The translations under genes were made by a program, and so were the position numbers. From Pseudomonas sp. NFR16 (GTDB taxonomy: Bacteria > Pseudomonadota > Gammaproteobacteria > Pseudomonadales > Pseudomonadaceae), in NCBI RefSeq assembly GCF_900108875.1, contig NZ_FNYJ01000007.1:230535-294534 (forward strand): 64,000 nt of DNA. Reading direction: 5' to 3'. The notes under the pieces are model-generated. The model did no database searches and was not told where the DNA came from. It saw nothing but the letters and a program-made list of their open reading frames with translations. Positions 26,546 to 35,239 of this stretch are shown one piece after another. Each line of letters opens with the position of its first letter. Positions within the stretch are counted from its first letter, which is position 1.

Positions 26546-27538
26546 TTACAGCTTGCGCGCCTGCTGCGCATCGCCCGGCACGACGGTGACCCACCATTGG
26601 GTGCGTTCTTCGATGGCTACCGGCAATGTCGGCGTCAAGGCCTTGAGCGCCAGGTCGGTATTGTTCAGCGGGAAGCTGCCGGTGATGCGAAGGTCGGCCA
26701 CACTGGGCGCTACGCTCAGATGGCCACGACGGTAACGGCCCAGCTCGGTGATCACGTCCTCCAGACGGGCGTTGTCCACCACCAGCATGCCGCGCATCCA
26801 GGCATCCGCCCCCGGCGACAGTGCGACCATCGGTCCTAACGTACTGCGCTGAATGAGCATCTGCTGGCCTTCGTGAATGACCAGCTCATGATTGTTCGCT
26901 TGTGGATGTGCGGCAACGGCTGACTGCAACACGCCGAGCAGCGTGCCGTCTTCTTGTCGCTTCACGAGAAACTTCGTACCCAGCGCGCGCATTTGTCCTT
27001 CGCGGGTCTCGACGATGAAGGGGCGCGGATCATCGTGACTGCCGGTCTCGACAAAGATTTCCCCTTCCTGGAGGACGACGCGGCGCATTTTGTCGTCGAA
27101 CTTCACGTCCAGTGCGCTGTGGGTGTTCAGCCGAATCAGGGTGTTGTCCGATAGCCGAATCGTACGCTGCTCCCCAGTGTTCGTGCGCTGATCGGCCAGC
27201 CAGTAGTTGAGCGGCAGGTAGTGATCCGACAGGAAAAGCGCAAGGCCCAGCGCCACCACAATGCCGGCAACGCCTCGTCCAAGCTTACGCATCCGCTGCC
27301 CGACGCCATCACGCGAGCGCATCAAGGCTGCCCGCGCAGGGCCGGTCGCGCCTTTGAAACGCTGATCGAGCATGCCCAGTTGTATCCACGCGCGGGCATG
27401 TTCGTCGCTGGCGGCATACCACTTGGCAAACTCCTCGCGCTCGGCATCGCTGCCCTGGCCACAATCCAGACACAGTTGCCAGGCGATTGCCGCGTCAAGC
27501 ACCTTAGCCGAAACCGGGCGAACGGGAATGCGGCTCAC
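26546..27538 (-). CDS. foxR: FecR-family anti-sigma factor (FoxR-like)
   Basis: 330 residues, GTG start overlapping the sigma-factor stop (GTGA). N-terminal cytosolic DUF4880/sigma-binding helices (VLDAAIAWQLCLDCGQGSDAEREEFAKWYAASDEHARAW), one membrane segment (about 92-112), then the periplasmic FecR domain (GEQRTIRLSDNTLIRLNTHSALDVKF) and a C-terminal STN-like part that contacts the receptor signalling domain. Transmits the siderophore signal from FoxA to FoxI. Confidence 0.9.
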   Translation of the reverse strand: MSRIPVRPVSAKVLDAAIAWQLCLDCGQGSDAEREEFAKWYAASDEHARAWIQLGMLDQRFKGATGPARAALMRSRDGVGQRMRKLGRGVAGIVVALGLALFLSDHYLPLNYWLADQRTNTGEQRTIRLSDNTLIRLNTHSALDVKFDDKMRRVVLQEGEIFVETGSHDDPRPFIVETREGQMRALGTKFLVKRQEDGTLLGVLQSAVAAHPQANNHELVIHEGQQMLIQRSTLGPMVALSPGADAWMRGMLVVDNARLEDVITELGRYRRGHLSVAPSVADLRITGSFPLNNTDLALKALTPTLPVAIEERTQWWVTVVPGDAQQARKL

Positions 27539-28053
27539 GTCGGCTCGCCATACAGCGCGACGTAGCACTGGCGCATGCCCTGAGTGAGGTACTGACGCAC
27601 GCGCGGCACCGAAACACCGATTTTTTCAGCGATTTCCGGATGAGTCATACCGTCAAGACGGCTGTACAGAAAGGCAGCGCGCGCTTTGGTCGACAGTTTG
27701 CCGAGCATGCGGTCAATCGCTTTGAGGTCTTCGAGAATGAGTTGCTGTTCCTCGAGGGAAGGCTGCTCTGCTTCGGGAATCAGCATCAGCTCTTGCAGGT
27801 AGGCCTGCTCCAGCGCGGCGCGTCGGAAGTAATCGAACAACAGGCCCTTGGCGACCGACACCAGAAAGGCCCGGGGCTCGCGTGGCTCGGGTAATTGCTC
27901 GCGGCCCAGCAGGCGAGTGAAAGTGTCCTGACTGAGGTCCTCGGCGCGATGCGGGCAGGCGACGTTTCGCTTCAGCCATGCCAGCAACCAGCTGCGATGA
28001 TCGCGGTAGAGCGTTCCGACAAGCTGATTCTGGGGACTTTGAATTAACGACAC
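27535..28053 (-). CDS. foxI: FecI-type ECF sigma factor (FoxI-like)
   Basis: 172 residues from the GTG at 28053. Region 2 (LVGTLYRDHRSWLLAWLKRNVACPHRAEDLSQDTFTRLL) and region 4 (LSTKARAAFLYSRLDGMTHPEIAEKIGVSVPRVRQYLTQGMRQC) are typical of iron-starvation sigmas. The frame is open to 28137, but no start has a good ribosome site; 28053 gives the family's usual length. A GTTCTCGTT half-site resembling a Fur box lies about 25 bases upstream, suggesting iron repression. Confidence 0.87.
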   Translation of the reverse strand: MSLIQSPQNQLVGTLYRDHRSWLLAWLKRNVACPHRAEDLSQDTFTRLLGREQLPEPREPRAFLVSVAKGLLFDYFRRAALEQAYLQELMLIPEAEQPSLEEQQLILEDLKAIDRMLGKLSTKARAAFLYSRLDGMTHPEIAEKIGVSVPRVRQYLTQGMRQCYVALYGEPT

Positions 28054-28230
28054 GAGCGCACCGGGGAGAACGAAGTGACTAACGAGAACTATTCGCGATT
28101 GTGGCAGAGCCAATGGATGCTGGCAATTGGTCTTCACGACAAGGAGCCAAACGGTTTGCGACAGCAGGTCGGTGTGGGGAAATGGATCGCTGTCATCTGG
28201 AGATAGGTCGTTGACGCAACAGTCATCCGG

Positions 28231-28950
28231 TCAGAACGAATGCGACTGCTGCCTGCGTCGCCATTTCGCCAGGCCTTGCGCCAGCTGGATCGGGCTGTCC
28301 ATCTCCTGACGCCGGGCGTGACTGAACAGGATCAGCGCCAGCTCCGCCGTGACCATGGCGTCGGCGCTGGCGTGATGCCGCTCTTCGGCGTGCAGGCCGA
28401 AGAACGCCGTCCAGTCGTCCAGCCCGGCCTGACGCAGACACGCCTTGGGAAACAGCAGCGGCGCCAGTTCGGCCACGTCCAGAAAAGGATGCTGCAGGCG
28501 ATAACCCAGGCTTTCCTTTAATGCACGACCGATCATGTGCTGGTCGAAAGGTGCATGAAACGCCAACAAGGGTGAGTCACCCACGAACGCCATGAAATCC
28601 AGCAGTGCGTCCACCGGCTCGCTGCCTGCGGCAATCGCGCTGGGCCCCAGGCCATGAATCAGCACGCTCGGATTCAACTTGTGATCGGGGCGCAGCAACG
28701 TTCGCTCGAACTGCTGACCCAGATCGATCGCACCGTCTTCGATGACCACCGCGCCAATCGACAGCACTTCGTCGCGGCTCATGTTCAGGCCGCTGGTTTC
28801 CAGATCGAGCACGACCCAACGCTGCTGACGCAGCGACTTGGCGTTCAGGGCAGCGGGGCGTGGCAGCTCGCTCAGCCGCAGGCGCTGGTCAGGAGTCAGG
28901 TCAGGCGCTTTTGCGCGCTTGGGTGGCTTTAGCCACTGAAACAGGTTCAT
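28231..28950 (-). CDS. DnaQ-like 3'-5' exonuclease (DEDDh)
   Basis: 239 residues. Exonuclease motifs are complete: VVLDLETSGL (D, E), AFHAPFDQHMIG (D) and HHASADAMVTAEL (H, D). Related to the epsilon subunit of DNA polymerase III but stand-alone, and placed right behind the CBS/nucleotidyltransferase gene, a pairing seen in many proteobacteria. The ATG at 28950 is preferred; a GTG at 28965 would add five residues. DNA or RNA substrate not known. Confidence 0.88.
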   Translation of the reverse strand: MNLFQWLKPPKRAKAPDLTPDQRLRLSELPRPAALNAKSLRQQRWVVLDLETSGLNMSRDEVLSIGAVVIEDGAIDLGQQFERTLLRPDHKLNPSVLIHGLGPSAIAAGSEPVDALLDFMAFVGDSPLLAFHAPFDQHMIGRALKESLGYRLQHPFLDVAELAPLLFPKACLRQAGLDDWTAFFGLHAEERHHASADAMVTAELALILFSHARRQEMDSPIQLAQGLAKWRRRQQSHSF

Positions 28951-28970
28951 GGGTCGGGCATTCACATGGC

Positions 28971-30905
28971 TTACAGTTGATAGCGCACGGTCAGGCTGGT
29001 TTGCAGCCGCTGCGCCTGGCGGAAGGCCTCGCGCAGGATCCGGCGATCCAGATGGTTGAGGACATCGGGGTCGATACGGTTCGAGTACGGCAGATTCTGC
29101 CGGCTTTGTTGCTGGTGTTGCTGCATGCGAGTCTGTTGGATGAAGTGGTACGCCTCCTCGTAAGCGGCGCCGTCCAGCGGATCGATGACTTCTTTGGCCA
29201 CCAGCTGGCGCAGGCGTTCAAGGGTATTGTTGGCAGCGATTCCGTTGGCCAGCGCGAGCAGGCGCGCGCCGTCCACGAATGGCGTGAGGCCCTGGGTCTT
29301 CAGATCCAGCGTGTCTTTTTCGTTGCCCTTGCGCGCCACCACGAAGTCCTTGAAGCGCCCGACTGGCGGGCGCTGGCGCAAAGCGTTGTCGGCCATCATG
29401 CGCTGGAACAATTTGTTGTCCGCGACCTGCGCAAGGATGCTCTGGCGCAACTGCTCGCCGCCGCTTTCGTCACCCCAGACCACACGCAGATCGAAATAGA
29501 TGCTCGACGACAGCAGGTTTTCCGGTGTGGCTTCACGTATGAATGCAGCAAAGCGTCGCGCCCACTCGATGCGCGACAGGCACAGTTCAGGGTTGCTCGC
29601 CATGATGCCGCCCTTGCACAGCGAAAAGCCGCATTGCGCCAGGCCCTGATTGATCCGCTCGGCGATTGGCAGCAGACGTCCCCGGATCTCGGCGGCTTCT
29701 GCGGCGTCTTTGGCTTCGAACAGAATGCCGTTGTCCTGATCGGTGTACAGGGTCTGTTCGCGGCGGCCTTCGCTGCCGAAGCACAGCCAACTGAACGTAA
29801 TGCCCGGATCACCTTTCTCCTCCAGCACCAGCTCGATGACCCGGCAAACCATGTGATCGTTGAGCAGCGTGATGATCTGGGTGATCTGCGTCGACGACGC
29901 GCCGTGGGCCAGCATCCGGTCGACCAGCTGGACGATATCGCCACGCAGGTTGCTTAACGACTCGATGCGCGGGGCGTTGCGGATCGTACGCGCCAGATGC
30001 ACCAGGTCTACTCGCTGCAAGGAAAACAGATCACGCTCCGACACCACGCCGCACAAGCGCTGATCCTTCACCAGGCACACGTGGGCGATGTGTCGCTCAG
30101 TCATGGCGATGGCGGCATCGAACGCGCTGGCATCGGGGCTGAGGTAGAACGGCGACTGAATCATGCTGCGTTCGACAGGGGCGCCGAAGTCAGCCGTAAC
30201 GTCGGCCACGACCTGGCGCAGATCGCGCAGCGTGAAGATCCCCAGAGGCGCCTTGCTCTCATCGACGATCACAATGCTGCCGACCTGTTGCTCGTCCATC
30301 AGCTTGACCGCTTCGCGCAACGGCGTGTGCGGGGGACACGTCACCGGATGACGCATCGCCAGTTCGCCCAGGCGGGTGTTGAGCGAATACTGCGTGCCCA
30401 GCGTTTCAACGGCCTTCTGCTTTACTTGTTGATTGACCTGTTCGAGCAGGCTGCTGACGCCGCGCAAAGCAAAATCGCGGAAGGTGCCGGAGAGGGCAAA
30501 CAGCTTGATGAACGCCTGCTTGTTCAATTGCAGGCAGAAGGTGTCTTCGGCGGCCAGATGCTCAGTCCGGGTAGCGCGCTCGCCCAGCAGCGCGGCGAGC
30601 GGAAAGCATTCGCCGGTGGTGATTTCAAATGTCGTCTCAGTGCCGCCTTTCGCCGAATGTGGGCGTTCACCGACCACCCGACCTTGTTTAACGATGTAAA
30701 AGTGCTCTACTGGCCCATCGCCAGGCTTGATGATGCTCTCATCCGTAGCGTAGAAACGCAGCTGGCACTGCTCGACCAGATACGCCAGGTGGGCATTTTC
30801 CATCTGATTGAATGGCGGGAATTTTTGCAGGAATTGCATCGTGCCGTGAATGTTCTGCAACACGGCTGTCTTGCCTGCCTGGGTGAAAGCGTCCGCTTTG
30901 CTCAT
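28971..30905 (-). CDS. Cyclic-nucleotide-binding/CBS/DUF294 nucleotidyltransferase
   Basis: 644 residues. Order: CAP_ED cyclic-nucleotide-like domain (about 30-150), two CBS domains (about 180-300: MRHPVTCPPHTPLREAVKLM; LSPDASAFDAAIAM), DUF294 nucleotidyltransferase-like domain (about 330-460: WLCFGSEGRREQTLYTDQDNGILF with the GS...D.D catalytic pattern) and DUF294_C. Probably a signalling protein that responds to nucleotides; the modified partner is unknown. Cotranscribed with the exonuclease (20-base gap). Confidence 0.88.
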   Translation of the reverse strand: MSKADAFTQAGKTAVLQNIHGTMQFLQKFPPFNQMENAHLAYLVEQCQLRFYATDESIIKPGDGPVEHFYIVKQGRVVGERPHSAKGGTETTFEITTGECFPLAALLGERATRTEHLAAEDTFCLQLNKQAFIKLFALSGTFRDFALRGVSSLLEQVNQQVKQKAVETLGTQYSLNTRLGELAMRHPVTCPPHTPLREAVKLMDEQQVGSIVIVDESKAPLGIFTLRDLRQVVADVTADFGAPVERSMIQSPFYLSPDASAFDAAIAMTERHIAHVCLVKDQRLCGVVSERDLFSLQRVDLVHLARTIRNAPRIESLSNLRGDIVQLVDRMLAHGASSTQITQIITLLNDHMVCRVIELVLEEKGDPGITFSWLCFGSEGRREQTLYTDQDNGILFEAKDAAEAAEIRGRLLPIAERINQGLAQCGFSLCKGGIMASNPELCLSRIEWARRFAAFIREATPENLLSSSIYFDLRVVWGDESGGEQLRQSILAQVADNKLFQRMMADNALRQRPPVGRFKDFVVARKGNEKDTLDLKTQGLTPFVDGARLLALANGIAANNTLERLRQLVAKEVIDPLDGAAYEEAYHFIQQTRMQQHQQQSRQNLPYSNRIDPDVLNHLDRRILREAFRQAQRLQTSLTVRYQL

Positions 30906-31143
30906 GACCGATACCGCTTGTTTTTATACGCTCCATGGTCGACCGCTTATCGGACAGTGCCCATTGGACGTAAGTCTTAGGTGACGGAAATGGCGCTGGA
31001 TGACATCGAACAGTGGTGCTAAAACCTCTCGGTGTGTACCGCGCAAAGGCGTGAAGAGCCTGGCAGGAAGCCGACAAAGTACGCAGCGTATTCTGTCTTT
31101 ATGCGCTGTCAGAATGAGAAGTCGACGGGAAGATGAGACGGGT

Positions 31144-31590
31144 ATGTTCGATCACGATATTTTGAGTGATGAAGAGCGCGAGGCCCTTAATGAGGTGATG
31201 CTTGCGCCTGCATCGCAATCGCCACAACGGGTGTTGATCGTCGATGACGACAAGGATGCTCGGGAAGTTCTGGCCGAAATTCTCAGTCTCAACGACATCA
31301 GCTGTATTACCGCCGCGGGCGGCACCAGTGCCATGCACCTGCTGGAAACCCGACCCTCGATCGCGCTGCTGATCACTGATCTGCGCATGGCGCCATGCGA
31401 TGGTCTGGACCTGATACGACAAGTGCGTGACTCGGATCGTGCCGCGTTGCCGATCATTATCGTGTCGGGCGATGCGCACGTGCGCGATGCCATTGATGCG
31501 ATGCATCTGAGCGTCGTGGACTTTCTGCTTAAACCCATCAATACCAAGCAGCTGCTTCGGCTGGTGAAGCGGGAATTGGGAATGGCGTAG
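31144..31590 (+). CDS. Single-domain response regulator
   Basis: 148 residues. CheY-like receiver: acidic pocket VLIVDDDKDA, phospho-acceptor aspartate in LLITDLRMAP, IIIVSGDA, and the lysine in DFLLKPINTKQ. A 30-residue N-terminal extension precedes the receiver; there is no output domain. Divergent from the CBS gene. No histidine kinase in the window, so its partner is unknown. The start at 31144 follows GAGACGGGT. Confidence 0.9.
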   Translation: MFDHDILSDEEREALNEVMLAPASQSPQRVLIVDDDKDAREVLAEILSLNDISCITAAGGTSAMHLLETRPSIALLITDLRMAPCDGLDLIRQVRDSDRAALPIIIVSGDAHVRDAIDAMHLSVVDFLLKPINTKQLLRLVKRELGMA

Positions 31591-31783
31591 TGCCCCCGCA
31601 GTCCACTGTGCCCGCGATGCATCGGTGCATTCGGCCGTAATGTGTCGGATGTACCGGCTTTTGGCAGGCAAAGGCGCTCCTGCAGGAGTCATCGTCACCC
31701 CAGCCGTTCGGCTCATTGGCAGTGATTTTCCCAAAATTGCCACAGCGGGCAGAACTGTTGTGCTGCTGAATCCCTCAACAATG

Positions 31784-31819
31784 AAAAAGGCGGTGTGTCG
31801 TGAGACACGCCGCCTTTTT
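31784..31819. terminator. Bidirectional terminator between response regulator and glcB
   Basis: AAAAAGGCGGTGTGTC and its perfect complement GACACGCCGCCTTTTT around GTGA, with A-run and T-run on each side. It serves both convergent genes. The preceding 31591-31690 stretch contains a degenerate REP. Confidence 0.92.
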
Positions 31820-31833
31820 GTTCACCGGGGCAT

Positions 31834-34011
31834 TTACTGACCGTTCTTCGCCTTGAACTCCCGACGGCGGCGATGCAGCACCGGCTCGGTGTAGCCGTTC
31901 GGCTGCCGGGCGCCTTCAATCACCAGCTCGACAGCCGCCTGAAACGCGATGTTGCTGTCGAAGTCCCCAGCCAGGGGGCGATACAAGGAATCGCCTGCGT
32001 TCTGACGGTCAACAACCGGCGCCATGCGCTTGAGGCTTTCCATCACTTGCTGCTCGGTGACCACGCCATGACGCAGCCAGTTGGCGATGTGCTGGCTGGA
32101 AATACGCAGCGTGGCGCGGTCTTCCATCAGACCGATGTCGTTGATGTCCGGCACCTTCGAGCAGCCGACGCCCTGATCGATCCAGCGCACGACGTAACCG
32201 AGGATGCCCTGGGCGTTATTGTCCAGTTCGTTCTGGATCTCCTCTGCCGACCAGTCAGTGTTCGGCGACAGCGGAATGGTCAGAATATCGTCGACCGACG
32301 CCGGTGCGCGCTGAGCCAGTTCGGCCTGGCGGGCGAACACGTCGACCTTGTGGTAATGCAGCGCGTGCAGGGCGGCGGCGGTCGGCGACGGTACCCACGC
32401 GGTATTGGCGCCCGCCAGCGGATGAGCGATTTTCTGCTCCAGCATTGCGGCCATCAGGTCCGGCATCGCCCACATGCCTTTACCGATCTGCGCGCGGCCT
32501 TGCAGGCCACACTTGAGGCCGATATCGACGTTGGAATTTTCGTACGCGCCAATCCACTTTTCAGCCTTCATCTGCGCTTTGCGCACGACCGGCCCGGCCT
32601 CCATCGAGGTGTGAATTTCGTCGCCGGTGCGGTCCAGGAAACCAGTGTTGATGAACACCACACGCTCGCTTGCAGCCTTGATGCAAGCCTTGAGGTTGAT
32701 CGTGGTCCGACGCTCCTCGTCCATGATCCCGACCTTCAGGGTGTTGCGCGGCAGATTCAGTACGTCCTCAATGCGGCCGAACAACTCGTTGGTGAACGCG
32801 ACTTCTTCGGGGCCATGCATTTTGGGTTTGACGATGTACACCGAACCCGCACGGCTATTGGCCCGCGAGGTACTGCCCTTGAGGTTGTGAATCGCCGCCA
32901 GGCTGGTCAGCAGACCGTCGAGGATACCTTCCGGCACCTCGTCGCCCTGATTGTCGAGAATCGCATCGATGGTCATCAGGTGACCCACGTTGCGCACGAA
33001 CAGCAGCGAGCGGCCGTGCAGCGTGATCGGTGTTCCTTCGGGTGAGGTGTAGACACGGTCGGGGTTCATGGTGCGGGTGAACGTAGTGCCGCCCTTGGCG
33101 ACTTCTTCCGCGAGGTCGCCTTTCATCAAGCCCAACCAGTTGCGATACACCACGACCTTGTCGTCGGCGTCGACTGCGGCGATGGAGTCTTCGCAATCCA
33201 TGATGGTCGTCAGGGCTGCTTCCATCAGCACGTCCTTAACGCCTGCTGCATCGGTCTGGCCGACAGGGCTGGTGGCGTCGATCTGGATTTCGAAATGCAA
33301 GCCGTTGTGCTTGAGCAGAAGCGCAGTGGGCGCTGACGCATCGCCCTGGAAACCGATCAGTTGCGCGTCGTCACGCAGGCCCGTGTTGGTGCCGCCTTTC
33401 AGGCTGACGATCAGTACGCCGTCGACCAACTTGTAGCCGGTGGAGTCGACGTGAGAGCCGGCGGCCAATGGCGCGGCTTCGTCCAGAAAGGCGCGGGCGA
33501 ACGCGATGACCTTGTCGCCGCGTACCTTGTTGTAGCCCTTGCCTTTTTCCGCGCCGTTTTCTTCGCTGATGGCATCGGTGCCGTACAAGGCGTCGTACAA
33601 CGAACCCCAGCGGGCGTTCGAGGCGTTGAGGGCGAAGCGGGCGTTCATGACCGGGACGACCAGTTGCGGACCGGCCATGTGGGCGATTTCTTCATCGACG
33701 TTTTGCGTCGTGGCCTGGAAGTCCGCCGCTTCTGGCAGCAGATAACCGATTTCCTGCAGGAAGGCTTTGTATGCGGCGGCGTCATGGGCCTTGCCAGCAT
33801 TGGACTGATGCCAGGCGTCGATGCGCGCCTGGAAATCATCACGTTTGGCGAGCAGGGCTTTGTTTTTCGGCGCCAGCTCATGAATCAGCTTGTCGGCACC
33901 GGCCCAGAATGCAGCGGCGTCAATGCCGGTTCCGGGGATGGCTTCGTTGTTCACGAAATCCAGCAGGACTTTGGCGACCTTAAGGCCACCGACTTGAACG
34001 TGCTCAGTCAT
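31834..34011 (-). CDS. glcB: Malate synthase G
   Basis: 725 residues, normal for the monomeric G isoform. Condenses glyoxylate with acetyl-CoA to malate. Landmarks: YNKVRGDKVIAFARAFLDEAAPL, TIMDCEDSIAAVDADDKV, the NRAGSVYIVKPKMHGPEEVAF block, VGIMDEERRTTINLKA and TGFLDRTGDEIHTSMEAGP. The start MTEHVQVGGLK at 34011 is the conserved one. Confidence 0.97.
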   Translation of the reverse strand: MTEHVQVGGLKVAKVLLDFVNNEAIPGTGIDAAAFWAGADKLIHELAPKNKALLAKRDDFQARIDAWHQSNAGKAHDAAAYKAFLQEIGYLLPEAADFQATTQNVDEEIAHMAGPQLVVPVMNARFALNASNARWGSLYDALYGTDAISEENGAEKGKGYNKVRGDKVIAFARAFLDEAAPLAAGSHVDSTGYKLVDGVLIVSLKGGTNTGLRDDAQLIGFQGDASAPTALLLKHNGLHFEIQIDATSPVGQTDAAGVKDVLMEAALTTIMDCEDSIAAVDADDKVVVYRNWLGLMKGDLAEEVAKGGTTFTRTMNPDRVYTSPEGTPITLHGRSLLFVRNVGHLMTIDAILDNQGDEVPEGILDGLLTSLAAIHNLKGSTSRANSRAGSVYIVKPKMHGPEEVAFTNELFGRIEDVLNLPRNTLKVGIMDEERRTTINLKACIKAASERVVFINTGFLDRTGDEIHTSMEAGPVVRKAQMKAEKWIGAYENSNVDIGLKCGLQGRAQIGKGMWAMPDLMAAMLEQKIAHPLAGANTAWVPSPTAAALHALHYHKVDVFARQAELAQRAPASVDDILTIPLSPNTDWSAEEIQNELDNNAQGILGYVVRWIDQGVGCSKVPDINDIGLMEDRATLRISSQHIANWLRHGVVTEQQVMESLKRMAPVVDRQNAGDSLYRPLAGDFDSNIAFQAAVELVIEGARQPNGYTEPVLHRRRREFKAKNGQ

Positions 34012-34225
34012 TGCTTGCCTCACTCTACTCAGCTATCTGCGCTTCAATCTTGAGCGCTCTCTTGTTAAAGCCATCGACATCGCTGCATGGCGCACGCCAG
34101 AACATGCCATTTTTGGCGGCTGGGACTCGCGCCCTGTTGAATGCAGTGACGCTGGGTCAGGCATCGTTTTACGTCTGGGTAACGGTATGTAGTGAACGCG
34201 TGGGGATACTACATGATGAGTCGCG

Positions 34226-34240
34226 GTGTGAAAATCACAC
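34226..34240. promoter_or_regulatory. Perfect inverted repeat GTGTGA-AAA-TCACAC
   Basis: 15-base palindrome in the 448-base gap between glcB and the divergent ACT-domain gene. The spacing (3) is too short for CRP/Vfr. Candidate operator for glcB or the regulator gene. The rest of the gap holds no gene. Confidence 0.4.
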
Positions 34241-34392
34241 AAAATATGTCACCGAGCGACCGGAATTTCGGCTGTGGTCATATCGCGGTTACGGATGTTC
34301 TCAAAAACGTTGGGGATTGTTCCAGATAATTATCAGGATCGTACACATAATATCGCTTGCTGATGTCGTCGGGCGTAGTCGCAGCCCTTGCC

Positions 34393-34398
34393 TATACT
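34393..34398 (+). promoter_or_regulatory. Candidate -10 element (TATACT) for the ACT-domain gene
   Basis: CCTATACTTG lies 62 bases upstream of the GTG start at 34460. No clear -35 hexamer is seen at the right distance. Confidence 0.35.
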
Positions 34399-34459
34399 TG
34401 CCCGACAGCCTTGCAGGCAGATGAATCTGCCCGCGGATGGGCACAAAGAGGAGTCGACC

Positions 34460-34984
34460 GTGGATCATCTCATCGTCACCGTTTTCGCCCCGGACAAGCC
34501 AGGTCAGGTCGAGCAAATTGCCGCGTGCGTTGCCGATCATGGTGGAAATTGGCTGGAAAGCCGCATGACCCACATGGCCGGGCAGTTCGCCGGCATTCTG
34601 AAAATCGGGGTGCCTGCCGAATCCCAGGATGGATTGCGCAGTGCACTGCAAGCGCTGTCGGCAGATGGCATCCGCGTGCAGTTCGCCGAAGGGGGCGTTG
34701 AAACGTCCGCCGCCTGGAAGCCCATCAACATGGAACTGGTTGGCGCGGACCGTCCCGGCATCGTGCGCGATGTCACGCGCTTGTTGACTGAGCAGGGGGT
34801 GAACGTTGAGCGGCTGGTGACTAACGTGGAGCCGGCGCCCATGAGCAGCGAACCGTTATTCCGCGCGCACGCCTTGTTGGGGCTGCCGCTGACTCTGTCT
34901 CTGGATGTTTTGCAACGCTGCCTGGAAACGTTGGCCGACGACCTGATGGTTGAGTTGACACTCAAAGCGGACGAGCAGGTCTAG
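34460..34984 (+). CDS. ACT-domain regulatory protein (GcvR-like)
   Basis: 174 residues with GTG start after AAGAGGAGTCGACC. Two ACT domains: about 1-75 (VTVFAPDKPGQVEQIAACVADHGGNWLESRM) and about 88-170 (MELVGADRPGIVRDVTRLLTEQGVNVERLVT). This is the layout of GcvR, which senses glycine and restrains GcvA on the glycine-cleavage genes. No gcv genes are nearby, so the function is by family only. Confidence 0.85.
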   Translation: MDHLIVTVFAPDKPGQVEQIAACVADHGGNWLESRMTHMAGQFAGILKIGVPAESQDGLRSALQALSADGIRVQFAEGGVETSAAWKPINMELVGADRPGIVRDVTRLLTEQGVNVERLVTNVEPAPMSSEPLFRAHALLGLPLTLSLDVLQRCLETLADDLMVELTLKADEQV

Positions 34985-35029
34985 GCGGCTTTCCGAGGGC
35001 GCGTTCTGCCGAGATGCAGCCAGCCAAGG

Positions 35030-35182
35030 TTATCCAGTATTTTCATGCGTCTGGCTGTGGATAACCTGCGGATACTGAGCTGCAGACCACGTAGATTAAG
35101 GCTTTGCGCAGGTTGATCAAAAAACGTTCAAATTCAACGGCTTGTGCACAAATAGGTTGAATGAGGTTGTGGATAACCTGCG
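35030..35182. repeat. DnaA-box-like cluster with imperfect direct repeat
   Basis: Three 9-mers: TTATCCAGT (35030-35038) and TGTGGATAA at 35056-35064 and 35168-35176 (the complement of TTATCCACA). TGTGGATAACCTGCG is exactly repeated, and each copy is followed about 10 bases later by GCTGCAG(A/G)CCACGT, giving an imperfect direct repeat with a 112-base period between the ACT-domain gene and rarD. Confidence 0.5.
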
Positions 35183-35190
35183 CGTTGTTT

Positions 35191-35221
35191 GCTGCAGGCC
35201 ACGTGCACCGTGGCCTGCAGC
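35191..35221. terminator. Perfect 13-bp hairpin between convergent genes
   Basis: GCTGCAGGCCACG-TGCAC-CGTGGCCTGCAGC. It lies between the convergent ACT-domain gene and rarD and may end either transcript, although no clear T-run follows. Confidence 0.5.
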
Positions 35222-35239
35222 GCGCTGTTTATTAAATGA

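Noticed and set aside
34226..34240. CRP/Vfr binding site
   Set aside because: Arms TGTGA/TCACA are separated by 3 bases instead of 6.
35030..35182. Chromosomal origin of replication
   Set aside because: DnaA-like boxes occur, but there is no dnaA, rpmH, gidA or parAB nearby and no AT-rich unwinding tract; kept only as an unexplained element.
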